Below, in pieces: positions 1 through 9,492 of a stretch of 27,073 nucleotides of DNA. How positions within the stretch are numbered: position 1 is the stretch's first letter; the number at the start of each line of letters is the position of its first letter. Origin of the DNA: Phoronis australis (lineage: Eukaryota > Phoronida > Phoronidae); contig NMRA01000590.1 of assembly GCA_002633005.1 (NCBI GenBank), forward strand, positions 146,142 through 173,214, in the 5' to 3' direction. Both the position numbers and the translations under genes were made by a program. The notes under the pieces were generated by a model. It was given only the letters and a program-made list of their open reading frames with translations, searched no databases and was not told where the DNA came from.

Positions 1-164
1 CTCTTCCTTCCCCACACAGTACACTCTGATACTCTTCCTTCCCCACACAGTACACTCTGATACTCTTCCTTCCCCACACAGTACACTCTGATACTCTTGC
101 TTCCCCACACAATACACTCTGATTCTCTTCCTTCCCCACACAGTACACTCTGATTCTCTTCCTC
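1..164. repeat. 31-bp minisatellite, about 5.3 copies, cut by window start
   Basis: Five head-to-tail 31-bp units begin at bases 1, 32, 63, 94 and 125, followed by a 9-base partial unit. Each starts CTCTTCCTTCCCCACACAGT and ends ACACTCTGAT plus A or T. The first three units are identical; the fourth has C-to-G and G-to-A changes, and the last two full units end in T rather than A. The array probably continues to the left of the window. Confidence 0.97.
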
Positions 165-1969
165 CGCCATTAATGTTCTCTAACTGATGCAAGCTATTTG
201 ACTTTAGCTTCGTCATTCTGCTTTCTATTTTCATTTTCAACAGAAGTTCCTCCATGTTATCGGTTTTGAAACTGTTTTTACATTTTTTTTTGGAATCTTC
301 CAAACCCTTCCTCCGGTTTTTGAGGATACGTTATTACTACTTGCACAGGCTTTGGAGATAGACCGTTCAGTTGGACGTGCAGGTACCACCACAACAGGGG
401 ATGTCACTCAGTCAAAATGCTAACACAGGCTGTGTACATGGAGTAGATTCTGGATTTGTGTAAATATCTTCGCCCTATTAGTTACCAAGAGCATGTAAAC
501 TAGTCGGCCACCACAGTCGTTCACACTCTAGCAACTTATCAGCTTACAACAACGTCTACAACATCTTCAATTGAAGCTAAATTTTGAAAAAAGGTCAAAA
601 TGGGGATATTCAGTTGGATCCTTCGTTGAATGTTAGGTTGTCACAGAACCACCTTGGTGAAACCATTGTCCTTTGAACCTAAATAATTGGCCCGTCCCTG
701 CTGCCGAATAAAGGTCACACGAGGGTAGCTACCAATGTAAGTGTACATGTACTTTACGTTACTACACGCGTCTATGTTCATCTAGGTTAGATTAGTTGAT
801 TCCTACTTTAAACAAAATTGTGGTCTAGATCGAGTCATATGCATCCATTTGATTTCTTCAGTGACCATGATTTTTTATCTTATTTGGCTCACCTATGGTT
901 AACCATAATTCATGAAATGAAGTCGGTCAAAGCACCTGCACCTGGAGAATAATAAAATGGCCAATAGAGGCGCCACATTATCCGGAAATCGAGCGATCGC
1001 GGTGCATTATCGTCAAAAACTTATGCACAAACTTTTGGCAAATTCTTTGAGTTACCTAATGCTACAACTGTTTTCTTGTCGAAAATTAAAACAGCCAGCT
1101 GGGAATGCCACCGTAATTGAGTCCGTCCAAATATCCACTGGTGGCGGCTTATTCCCGCGATAGAGAATAAATTTTGTTATGATCTTGTAAGCGGTGGACG
1201 CAGGACGGACGCCAGTCAGACAGACGGAAGGGCCTGCGAGATCTTGGCTATATACGACCAAACCTTTATTATTGGAGCATAAAATTATGATTGTCCTTAT
1301 ATCCGAAGAAATGGTATGGTCTTATATTACCCCAAGCCATGGTTTCAGGATTGTGTCCACCATTTGAAAAAGATGTACATGTATACGTTATCTCTTAAAT
1401 TCAAATTCTCTTATTTCTGGCTCGGTTTATACATAATAAGCGTTAGAGAAACAGAATGTACAAAAGTTCTCCCATTCCTGAGAAACAAACCGGAACTATT
1501 ATCGAACAGTGAGACGAAATTCGAAAACTAAAGGAAAATGAAAAGTTGCAAAGTATTTTAATTACACCGCTACAGTGACTGAGGTACCGATTGTGGTAGA
1601 GATGCTAGAAATATAGAGAGAGCTGCGGCTACACATGTAAGGCGACGACGAACGTGTGAGAAATCAGATGCACAGGTTTACACGCGCGTATCAGTGGTGT
1701 TCCTCCTTTCGGCAACATGAGTGCACAGATGAAGTGAACACGACACTAACAAACTATGAAGTGTTTGGTTTGGCGCTCTCAGAACATGAATTCAACTTAC
1801 GGGACGCGCTCATATAGGGTACGTATTGAGCTTTCAAACAAAATATTTGAATAGATTTTTACGTCGGGCCAATTTTGAAGGACATTCTCGTTACAATTTG
1901 TGTACTTTAAATCAAAAAATAAACGCAAAAATAAAAAAATATAATTTTGATGAGACGTCACAAGTGCAT
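165..1969. other. No gene recognised
   Basis: Short open frames of 60-71 codons occur on both strands (for example plus 957-1163 and 1316-1531) but overlap each other, lack domain motifs and look like chance. Around 1195-1230 there is a GACGGA-rich, weakly repetitive stretch. No RNA gene or clear splice-bounded exon was seen. Confidence 0.6.
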
Positions 1970-2230
1970 CCGGGGCTCGTTCCAACAAAACTGACTTAGC
2001 TAAGACAAATCTTAATTTTTAGTAAATTTAAAGATAAAATTTAAATTTGTCTCGAGACTGTTTTAAGCAAGAGATCTTAAGTTTGAATTAAGTTTTTGAT
2101 AAAATGTCAATCTTAATTTCAACTATCTGACCGGATGTGGAATTTTCAAAGTATGAAAGTTAAGACAAATCTAAGACTTAAGTCAAAAATGAACTTAAAT
2201 GTATGTCAGTTTCTTGGAACGGGCCCCCGG
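1970..2230. mobile_element. MITE-like element with terminal inverted repeats
   Basis: The left end reads CCGGGGCTCGTTCCAACAAA then ACTGAC. The right end, read on the minus strand, gives CCGGGGGCCCGTTCCAAGAA then ACTGAC, so the termini are imperfect inverted repeats of about 25 bp. The interior is AT-rich, carries AAGACAAATCT near both ends and has no coding capacity. The 261-bp size, inverted ends and lack of a gene fit a non-autonomous DNA transposon. No convincing target duplication was found, so superfamily is open and the exact boundaries may be a few bases off. Confidence 0.7.
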
Positions 2231-2440
2231 TCTCCGAAGTTGTGTTGTTCTACACCAGCCGCCAGCCGTAGTGGCCTTGAAAACTGAGTTCGGCTGAGTA
2301 TTATAAAAATTTGCATGTGTGGAAGGTGCAGTAATAACAATCGGACACTCAATATTTCAGTTTTTGCGTTTCCGAAAAAACCTAAGATCGCCCCACAGAT
2401 TTATTTATTAATTTATTATTGTGATATTTAAAATGAGGGT

Positions 2441-2477
2441 GGCCTCTTCAGTGATAGCACTGCTTTCCAAGAGGGCC
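2441..2477 (-). other. 3' UTR stem-loop of the outer LINE
   Basis: On the element's own (minus) strand, GGCC(C)TCTT pairs with AAGAGGCC and an inner CAGTG pairs with CACTG around a CTAT loop. It sits about 45 bases from the AT-rich 3' tail. Terminal stem-loops recognised by the RT are known in several LINE clades, so this is a candidate for such a signal; the role is inferred. Confidence 0.55.
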
Positions 2478-2703
2478 CTCAACAAGAAAAACAGTAATAT
2501 AATACAATGAAGTAATAAAACAACAATGATACAATTAAAACAGGTAAGGTTGAGAATTAAGACAATAACTAAGTGACAAATAATGGTAAAATTTTAACTA
2601 AGACAGATGAAATAAATTAAGAGATGACTCTAGACAATGAGAGTATTTACGACAATGAAAAAATGACATGATTAAGACAGGCAGGTATAAAAGGTTAAGT
2701 AAA

Positions 2704-3404
2704 TTACAGCCACTTTTTAACATTAACTTTAAGGGTAGTAATTGAATTGGACCGTTTAATTTCTGGGCTAAAAGAATTCCATATTATAGCAGCTGCATAG
2801 ATAAAAGATCTCTTGCCCGTCTCGGTTTTAATTTTTTTAGAAGAAACATTGCCAGCAACAGAATAACGTGTAGAATAAAGAGCCTGGCTGCTATTGAATT
2901 TATTGCTGAGATATGCTGGAGCCAAGCCATTGGTACATCTGTATATACAACAGGCAGAGAGATATTTATTTCTTTGTCTTATTTTCATGAATCCCAGCTT
3001 GGAATACAAGTCGTCAACCCTAGTGTCCCTAATTTTAGTACCCAGGATAGCCATACGGCTCTATTTCGGATTACTTGGACTTTGTTTACAAGTGTGTCAC
3101 TAATGTGCCCCCAAACCGGTAAACAATAATCAATATGAGGCTGAATAATAGAATGGTAAAGGTTCTTAAGAGTACGGACATTAAGAAATTTGCCTAGACG
3201 TTTAAGTACACCGATTTTCTTTGATAATGTCTTTGTGATATGATCTATGTACATATTAAATTTAAGATTGGGATCTAAAGTAAGGCCCAAGTACTTAAAC
3301 TTGTCAACATTCTCGATGGGAGAACCGTTGATAAAAAGGGATAGTTTTTGTTGTTTTAATTTCTGGTGGGTTCCAAACAGCATCGACTTGGCTCTACTAA
3401 CGTT
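2704..3404 (-). pseudogene. RT C-terminal region of the outer LINE, frameshifted
   Basis: Minus-strand translation from about 3404 gives LTLNVSRAKSMLF, then KFKYLGLTLD, then IIQPHIDYCLPVWG and LVNKVQVIRNRA. This is the usual post-catalytic order of Jockey-superfamily RTs, where the ...QPHIDYC..WG..... block is a hallmark. A frameshift near 3030-3050 moves the protein into a second frame, which continues AILGTKIRDTRVDDLY to a natural-looking end KVNVKKWL and a stop at 2704. The apparent start of the open frame near 3497 is an artefact: sequence right of 3418 belongs to the inserted LINE. Non-functional relic. Confidence 0.9.
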
Positions 3405-3418
3405 AAGAGTGAGTTTAT
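3405..3418. repeat. Left target-site duplication of the inner LINE
   Basis: AAGAGTGAGTTTAT occurs here and, perfectly, at 14425-14438, flanking the inner LINE. Both copies fit the RT coding frame of the outer LINE (codons for NKLTL and the start of NV). The A-rich end of the inner LINE abuts the right copy, so one or two leading As may belong to its tail, and the duplication could be 12-14 bp. Confidence 0.93.
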
Positions 3419-3440
3419 CACTCACTATGGTTATGGTTAT

Positions 3441-3463
3441 GAGTGACGTCATGATGGCGGGAA
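3441..3463 (+). promoter_or_regulatory. Candidate internal promoter of the inner LINE (CRE plus YY1-like)
   Basis: A perfect CRE palindrome TGACGTCA (3444-3451) is followed at once by GATGGCGG (3453-3460), matching the YY1 core, within 25-45 bases of the element's 5' end. Internal promoters are required for LINE mobility and YY1 sites near base 1 are known in mammalian L1, but activity here is inferred from sequence only. Confidence 0.45.
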
Positions 3464-3552
3464 GGTCGAATTTCTGACACTCCCGAAGTCTCCCCAATAA
3501 TTATGCAGAAATATCTAAACTGACGGGATAAACGTCTTCAGATCAGCTACAC

Positions 3553-4391
3553 ATGAGTGGTAAAACTAAGGAGAATACAAAACAAGGTAGGAAACGTGTG
3601 CCTAGTAAGGACACTGAGGACCTTCGAAAGTCATCTTGTTTAAAATCACTGAAGCAGCCTACCATGGAAGCCATTTTGACCAAGGAAAAGCAGGTCAACG
3701 ACAAAGCGTCAAAGCTTTCACTGAAAGATGACCTCAAGGAAGCCCTGATGGACGGTGAAATCCAATCTATGTTAAGAGGTCTACTGAAACCTTTAATAGA
3801 GGATATGAGGGATGAGATTTACAAGGCTTTGGAGTTGGAATACGGCAAAAAGCTGGAAGAAAAGGACAAAAAATAAAATCCCTGGAAAACCAACTTTCGG
3901 AATTCAAAGAAGTGTTTGAGCGACGAGCACAAAAACATGAGAATGAAATGGACGAACTTCAACAGTACAGCCGGCGAACCTGCTTGATTGTTAATGGGGT
4001 AACAGAAACTGACGGAGAAAACACCGACGATATTGCGATCTCGCTTACGCAAAAAATGGGAGCCTCAACCCAAAAGTCGGACATTAGTCGCAGCCACCGA
4101 CTTGGTAGAAAAGATTCACCCTCTACCAATAAGCGTCCCATAATTGTGAAATTTGTATCCTACAATGCTCGGTCTGACTTCATGAAAAAGAAGAAAAATC
4201 TAAAAGATGTCGCAAGCAGAGTTTTTGTAAACGAGAACTTGACCAAACGCAGAGCACAGCTGTTCAAAGCCTGCAGAGACCTGGGTGCCAAGGTGCAGGG
4301 TTGCTGGACATTCGACGGCCGTGTATACTACAAAGAATGGGGTGGAGTTATAAAGCAAGTAAATAGTCTACAGGATTTGTCAGGAATTTAA
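3553..4391 (+). pseudogene. Inner LINE ORF1 (coiled coil plus RRM-like nucleic-acid-binding protein), one frameshift
   Basis: The ATG at 3553 opens a lysine-rich N-terminus followed by a charged, heptad-like region (about residues 55-135) expected to form a coiled coil. The frame hits TAA at 3874 in an A-rich run. The protein resumes in the next frame from about 3873 as IKSLENQLSEFKEVFERRAQ, consistent with loss of one base. The second part carries DELQQYSRRTCLIVNGV, SRSHRLGRK and RPIIVKFVSY, the pattern of the RRM-like domain in invertebrate L1/Tx1-type ORF1 proteins, and ends with a basic C-terminal domain (FDGRVYYKEW). Such proteins bind element RNA in the RNP. About 280 codons in total. 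A single frameshift makes this the better preserved of the two genes. Confidence 0.88.
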
Positions 4392-5401
4392 ATAACAAGC
4401 GATAGGTGTAAGTAGACTCGTGCTACTCCACTGTGACGCATATCGTGAGTAGTACACTAGTAACATTAGTTTCAGAATTTATATGTCCCTCTGCCTCTCT
4501 GAGAGTGTTGTGTAAAGCGTTGGGTGTAACCCCCTTTGTTTACTTCCTGTACACCTGTATTTTATGTACAATCATGGTGGTACATGTATGGGTGGTTGAA
4601 GCATGTGTTGCGCTGATCCCCTTTGAGATCACCTAGTGACGTTTGGTGCGGTCGGTTACTAGTGGCTCATTATTTCTGGAGTCTCTTCTCTCTCTTCTAT
4701 TGTGACGGATGAGACCACTTGCTGAGAGTGCGAGACGTACGTTCTGAGTGTAACAGAGCCCAGCAGGAGCGTAGGAAAATCAACATGTGATTATTCGACT
4801 ACTTTGTATAGTTTCCTAGCATGTCTTTCTCACTTTGTGTTTAGTCTGAACGACTAAATCTTCACTTAGTGACCGTGGCTTGGACTCACCGTGTAGCATG
4901 AATCCCGTTGGGTACTTATATACTACAGTCCGAAGTAGTCGTGATTGTCCTTTGCTGGCATTATGTGTAGATAACCCTTGATATGTTTTGTGTTGTGGAT
5001 CGTGCTGCAGGCTGAGATTGAGTCATTGAAATGTGATCGTATCCTTTTGGAGTCTCAGGTAGGGGAACTGGCCAGTGTTACGTCATGAGTGTTTATATAG
5101 TTTTATACAATTTTATTATATGTGCACATGTGCATATATTGGCAACAAATATTGCCACTGCATTTGACTTACACATGATCTTTTTTCTTTCATTATTTTC
5201 TCTCATGGTTGTTGGTGTCGGTACAGTGATTTCATTTACTCAGGTTTTTGTTAAGGAAATAAGCACGGCTCAGTATAAACTGGATTGTGATTGTGTGTGT
5301 GTGAATGTTTACCCGGTCCCACCTGCCTACCCGTTAAGCTTTTGTAATACTTTATGTGATCTCAAAATTTCCATTGTAAAAGTAGTTTCTACTTTTCTAC
5401 A
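4392..5401 (+). other. Inter-ORF region of the inner LINE
   Basis: About 1 kb lies between ORF1 and ORF2. It holds two small open frames, 4433-4636 and 5085-5405. The second (106 codons, with a hydrophobic stretch FFLSLFSLMVVGVGTVI) ends in a TGA overlapping the ORF2 start codon as ATGA (5402-5405). Neither resembles a known protein. A segment at 5012-5059 between CTGCAG and CAGGTAGG would encode AEIESLKCDRILLESQ, which looks like a short coiled-coil exon, but nothing else supports splicing. Confidence 0.5.
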
Positions 5402-8400
5402 ATGATTAGAATTAATATCTTTTCAGTTAATTGCCAGGGTTAAGGAACCCCAGAAAAAAGAAGAGATGTCTTTAATTACATAAAAAGTAAAGCATTTAAT
5501 ATATATTGTCTACAAGACACTCACTTTGCTTTTGATTTGGAATCGTACATTGAATCTCAGTGGGGTTATACTTGTTATTTCAGCTCTTACAAGACTAATT
5601 CAAGAGGAGTAGCTATTCTATTTAATAATAACTTTGAGTTCACTGTTCAAAATGTGAGAAAGGATCCTACGGGAAATTATGTTATTATAGAACTAATTAT
5701 GGATGGAGAGCGGATCATCCTTGTAAATTTGTACGGTCCAAATACTGATAATCCGAATTTTTATAGTAATATATTTTCAATAATTGAAGAAATGAATGCC
5801 GATAAATTTATTTTATGTGGAGCTTTTAATTTATTTCTGAGTCAAGAACTGGATACTTGCAATTATAGATCTTGCAATAATCCAAACGCTACAAAATTTC
5901 TTAAGGGAGTAATTAATACGTTTGATGTCTGTCATCCCTTTCGAGAATTTTTTCCGTCAAAGAGAAGATTCACTTGGCGAAGAAAAAATCCAATTAAGCT
6001 GGCTAGGCTTGACTTTTTTGGTTTCCAAAACTTTGATGCATTGTGTCGAAAAAAATTCTATAGCTCCAAGTTATAGATCAGATCATTCTGGGGTCTTGTT
6101 AAGCCTAAAATTTAGAGAAATTATTAGAGGTAAAGGACTCTGGAAATTTAACAATTCACTCTTGAATGACAGGGAATATGTAGACATCGTTCAAAATACA
6201 ATAACTGATGTTAAAAAGCATATGCCGTCCCGGTAACCATTTAGACAAACTTCAAAATATTTCGAACAGTTTGATTCAGTTTGTTATAAATGATCAACTA
6301 TTTTTGGATGTGCTGTTAATGGAAATAAGAAAAAATACTATTTTTTACTCGATTCAAAAAAGAAAAAAATTAGATAATCAAGAGAATAAGTTAGAGAAGG
6401 AAATAGAGAATTTAGAACAATGTGTTGATGATAGAACTTTTCAAGATTTGGAAAGGAAAAAGAGTGCTCTTCTAGAGATAAGGTCAGAGAAATTTAAAGG
6501 GTATTACGTCAGATCCAGGGCAAAATGGATAGAGGACGGGGAACGCCCAACAAAATATTTTTGTAGCTTAGAATCGAGACATTTTTATAACAAACTTATG
6601 TATGAAATAGAATTGGAAAAAGGAGAAATAATTACAAATCAAGAAAAGATACTAGACGTGGCCGCGAATTTTTACGAAAAACTTTATTCTGACAACAGTT
6701 CTATTGAAAAAAAGTAAAATAGAGAATCTTATTGTTTCAAATAAGCTTCCAGATAATTTAGCTATGGAGCTTGAGGGACACATAACATATGATGAACTCT
6801 GGACTGTATTGAAAAATTCAAAAAATGAAAAAAGCCCCGGGTCAGATGGTTTCAAAAATGAATCCTTCAAGTTTTTCTGGAAAGATTTAGACTATTTGGT
6901 TTTAAGACACATACATGAAAGCTATGAAAAAAGTGAATTGTCAAACACACAAAAAACTGGGGTCCTAACTTTAATTCCAAAGCCAGATAAGGCTAAAAAA
7001 TTCATAAAAAACTGGAGACCAATAACTGCTCAACAGTGTTTACAAGTTGGCATCCGGATGCATTGCTAGACGAATAAAAAGGTACTTGGATATATAATTT
7101 CCCCGCATCAGTCGGGATTTATAAAAGGGAGATGTATGGGTGAAAACATAAGATTGACCTATGATATTATGAGTTTCTGTGAAAAAAATGGTATACCAGG
7201 GCTGTTATTACAAATAGATTTTGAAAAAGCTTTTGATAGCTTGCCATGGAACTTCATAAATAATGTTTTGGATATTTATAATTTCAAGGCCTCAATTAAG
7301 CGTTGGATTAAAACCTTTTATAATTGTCCCGTGTCATACATTGTTCAAAACGGTTTCCTGTCCAGAAGTTTTACTATGCACAGGGGCTGTAGACAAGGTG
7401 ATCCTCTTTCTCCGTATGTTTTTATATTATGTGCTGAAATATTAGCTATGATGACGAAACAAGATAGGGAAATTAAAGGCATTCAAATAGGAAATGAGGA
7501 ATTTATACTTACTCAGTATGCTGATGAAACAACGTTTTTCTTAGATGGTTCAAGGCGTAGTTTGGAAGCTATTATGGAAGTTTTGAGTAGATATGCAGAT
7601 ACGTCTGGTTTGAGAGTAATTTTCTCCAAAACTAATGTTATTTGGTTGGGCAGTAAAAAATTTTGCAAGGATGTTTTCCATCACGCAAGATGAAAGTTGG
7701 AATGGGGCATGACGGAATTTAAGCTGCTAGGTATCAAGTTTAGTGTTAACCTAGAAAAAATGATTGACATCAACTACAATGAGAGGAATGATGAAATCAA
7801 TAATCTTATCAAAATTTGGTCTAGAAGAAAAACCTCCTTTTTTGGGAAAGTTACGGTGGTGAAGACCTTGATGGTGCCAAAAATTATTCACATTATGACA
7901 ACCCTGCCTACTCCATCAGACATTATTATGAATGAATTGAATGCAAGCATTTTTAAGTTTATTTGGAATAACAAAGTTGAGAGAGTGAAGAGAGATGTGT
8001 TAATCAAAACTTATGAGGAAGGGGGAGTTAAAATGTTGAATATTATTCTTTTTAACAAGGCTATAAAATTTCATGTATAAAGAGATTACTTAATTCTGAA
8101 TCAAAATGGGTGAAATTGTTTGAACTTGAAACAGGGTTGCAAAGTCAAATATTATAAATTTTGGAAATGTTTTTATTAAATACCATACTGAAGTAATCAA
8201 TCCTTTTTGGAACGAAGTTCTAAGTAACTGGTCTTTTTTCATTATTAAACATCCCCATAAAGATGCGAACGATTTACTCTCAACAAGTTTATGGCATAAC
8301 GTTGAAATACTAATAGACAGAAAATCTATCTTCTTTAGCAAGTATGCTAGTGGTGATGTTCTTTTTATTAATGACCTTCTTGATGAAAATAACAGTTTTT

Positions 8401-9134
8401 ACTCATTTACTGAATTCAAAAAGATCTCGAACATATCTACAAACAGGAGAACACCATTACAAATGCAGTTAATTAAGATATATGGACCAATAATACCTTT
8501 TAATATCCGTAATTTTTTAAACTGCACATCAATATGTAAAATGATGTATGAAAGTGTCTGCCACAGAAACATTTTGCCTATTGCCCAAAAAAAAATTCAA
8601 AAAGAAGGTTATAACTTTCGAAGTAATGACTGGAAAAAATTATATTCAATGTCTTTTAAAACTACTTATGATTTCAAGTTATGTACACTGCAGTTTAAAC
8701 TATTACATAGAATACTTGTAACCAACTGTTTTCTTAGAAAAATTAACCTGGTGGACTCTGATGTATGTACTTTCTGTCATTCACAAAGTGAAACAGTGGA
8801 TCACATCTTTTTCAAATGCAATAATATAAAAACATTGATAGAAGAATTACGCATTTGGGTGTTGTTGGTAAAAGGTATAAATATGGTTATTGACAAAAAA
8901 CAATGTTTTTGGGATGCCCATAAGTAATGAAAATAAAGTTTCAAACTGGATACTTTTGCAATTAAAACATTTTATTTACCTATCCAGGTGTAAAAAATAA
9001 TCCCCAGTTTCTGTCAGTTCCTTAAGATATTAGAAAGAGAATTTTATATTCAAAGAAGGATTCTATTAAATAATGGTAATTTAGATGAATACCATGCAAC
9101 CTGGAGAAACTGGTTAACCATAACTTTTGCCTGA
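5402..9134 (+). pseudogene. Inner LINE ORF2: AP-endonuclease, reverse transcriptase and CCHC domain, degenerate
   Basis: The full-length relic (about 1,240 codons) starts MIRINIFSVNCQG at 5402. Endonuclease motifs follow: CLQDTHF, LYGPN, GAFN (Asp of GDFN now Ala, 5822-5824) and YRSDHS near 6070. The RT has NWRPIT, QSGFIKGR, IDFEKAFDSLPW (motif A), GCRQGDPLSP (motif B) and QYADET (motif C, YADE; codon 7526-7528), then SKTNVIWLGS and LLGIKFS. The C-terminus has a C-x2-C-x8-H-x4-C finger at 8766-8819 and ends about NWLTITFA at 9134. Damage includes a TAA at 5441, a TGA at 7691 (probably a Trp codon), and frameshifts near 6015, 6230, 6705, 7027, 7078, 8075, 8150, 8920 and 9030. ORF2 proteins nick the target and prime cDNA synthesis; this copy cannot. 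Confidence 0.92.
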
Positions 9135-9289
9135 CAACATCCTACTAACAGTAACTTGGGGGGCGGGTGCGTGTGGCGTGTATGTTAAGGGTGAGAATGG
9201 CTTGATTTTTTTCTTACATATCTGTATTTCTGTTCTGTATACCAAATTGTGATACTTGACGATAATTTGTTGCAACTAATGTACATGTA
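9135..9289 (+). other. 3' UTR of the inner LINE, part before the DNA element
   Basis: This is AT-rich sequence after the ORF2 stop, with a G-rich run near 9157-9180 (GGGGGGCGGGTGCGTGTGGC). It continues at 14351-14424 after the inserted DNA element, where it reads GTTTATTGTGTCGTGTAAAT and ends AATATGAAAAAA. Confidence 0.85.
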
Positions 9290-9324
9290 CAGCACACATC
9301 ACGAATTTTTGGCCGACCGGTCGG
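9290..9324 (+). repeat. Left terminal inverted repeat of the DNA element
   Basis: This is 35 bp, starting CAGCACACATCACG and ending CCGGTCGG. It pairs with 14314-14348 with one mismatch (A at 9316 against C in the partner when read inward). Confidence 0.93.
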
Positions 9325-9492
9325 AAATTGGTCGACGACCGGCCGTCGACCGGTCGTCTAGCCGACCAGCAGCCGACTAACAACGGTCGGCTAGGAGCCG
9401 TCTACTGAGTCGCCTCTGTGGTCGGCACTTGGGTCGGCTAAGTGGTCGCCTAGCGTAGACGACCAATTCGGATTAAGCGTGTCCTTGGTCGG
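9310..9492. repeat. Left subterminal GCCGAC/GTCGGC array
   Basis: A GC-rich stretch contains at least ten copies of GCCGAC, GTCGGC, GTCGAC or GTCGCC in both orientations, in otherwise AT-rich surroundings. Clustered subterminal hexamers are typical of transposase-binding arrays in some DNA transposons. The segment 9407-9439 is repeated in direct orientation at the other end (14241-14273). Confidence 0.8.

Larger units (their letters stand above)
2398..3418 (-). mobile_element. Outer Jockey-superfamily LINE, 3' part (RT C-terminus, 3' UTR, tail)
   Basis: This is the distal third of a minus-strand non-LTR retrotransposon, separated from its 5' part (14425-16510) by the LINE inserted at 3419. 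Reading right to left it holds the C-terminal RT region, a stop at 2704-2706, about 300 bp of 3' UTR and an AT-rich TAAA/TTAATAAA tail ending near 2398. Microsatellite-like tails, rather than long poly(A), are typical of CR1/L2/Rex1-type elements. With the right-hand part, about 3.1 kb survives. No target duplication was identified for this older copy. Confidence 0.9.

Noticed and set aside
1-164. CRISPR array
   Set aside because: The units are contiguous 31-bp tandem repeats with no spacers, and the context is eukaryotic.
2985-3497. 170-codon minus-strand frame as one protein starting near 3497
   Set aside because: Its first 25 or so codons lie in the inner LINE's 5' UTR, right of the insertion point at 3418; only the remainder belongs to the outer LINE RT.
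3868-3876. Programmed -1 frameshift within ORF1 at an A-run
   Set aside because: The heptamer is not a canonical slippery site in the zero frame, and the element carries many other frameshifts, so decay is the simpler reading.
5012-5059. Coiled-coil mini-exon between ORF1 and ORF2 of the inner LINE
   Set aside because: It is only 16 codons, with splice-like dinucleotides but no partner exons; chance cannot be excluded.
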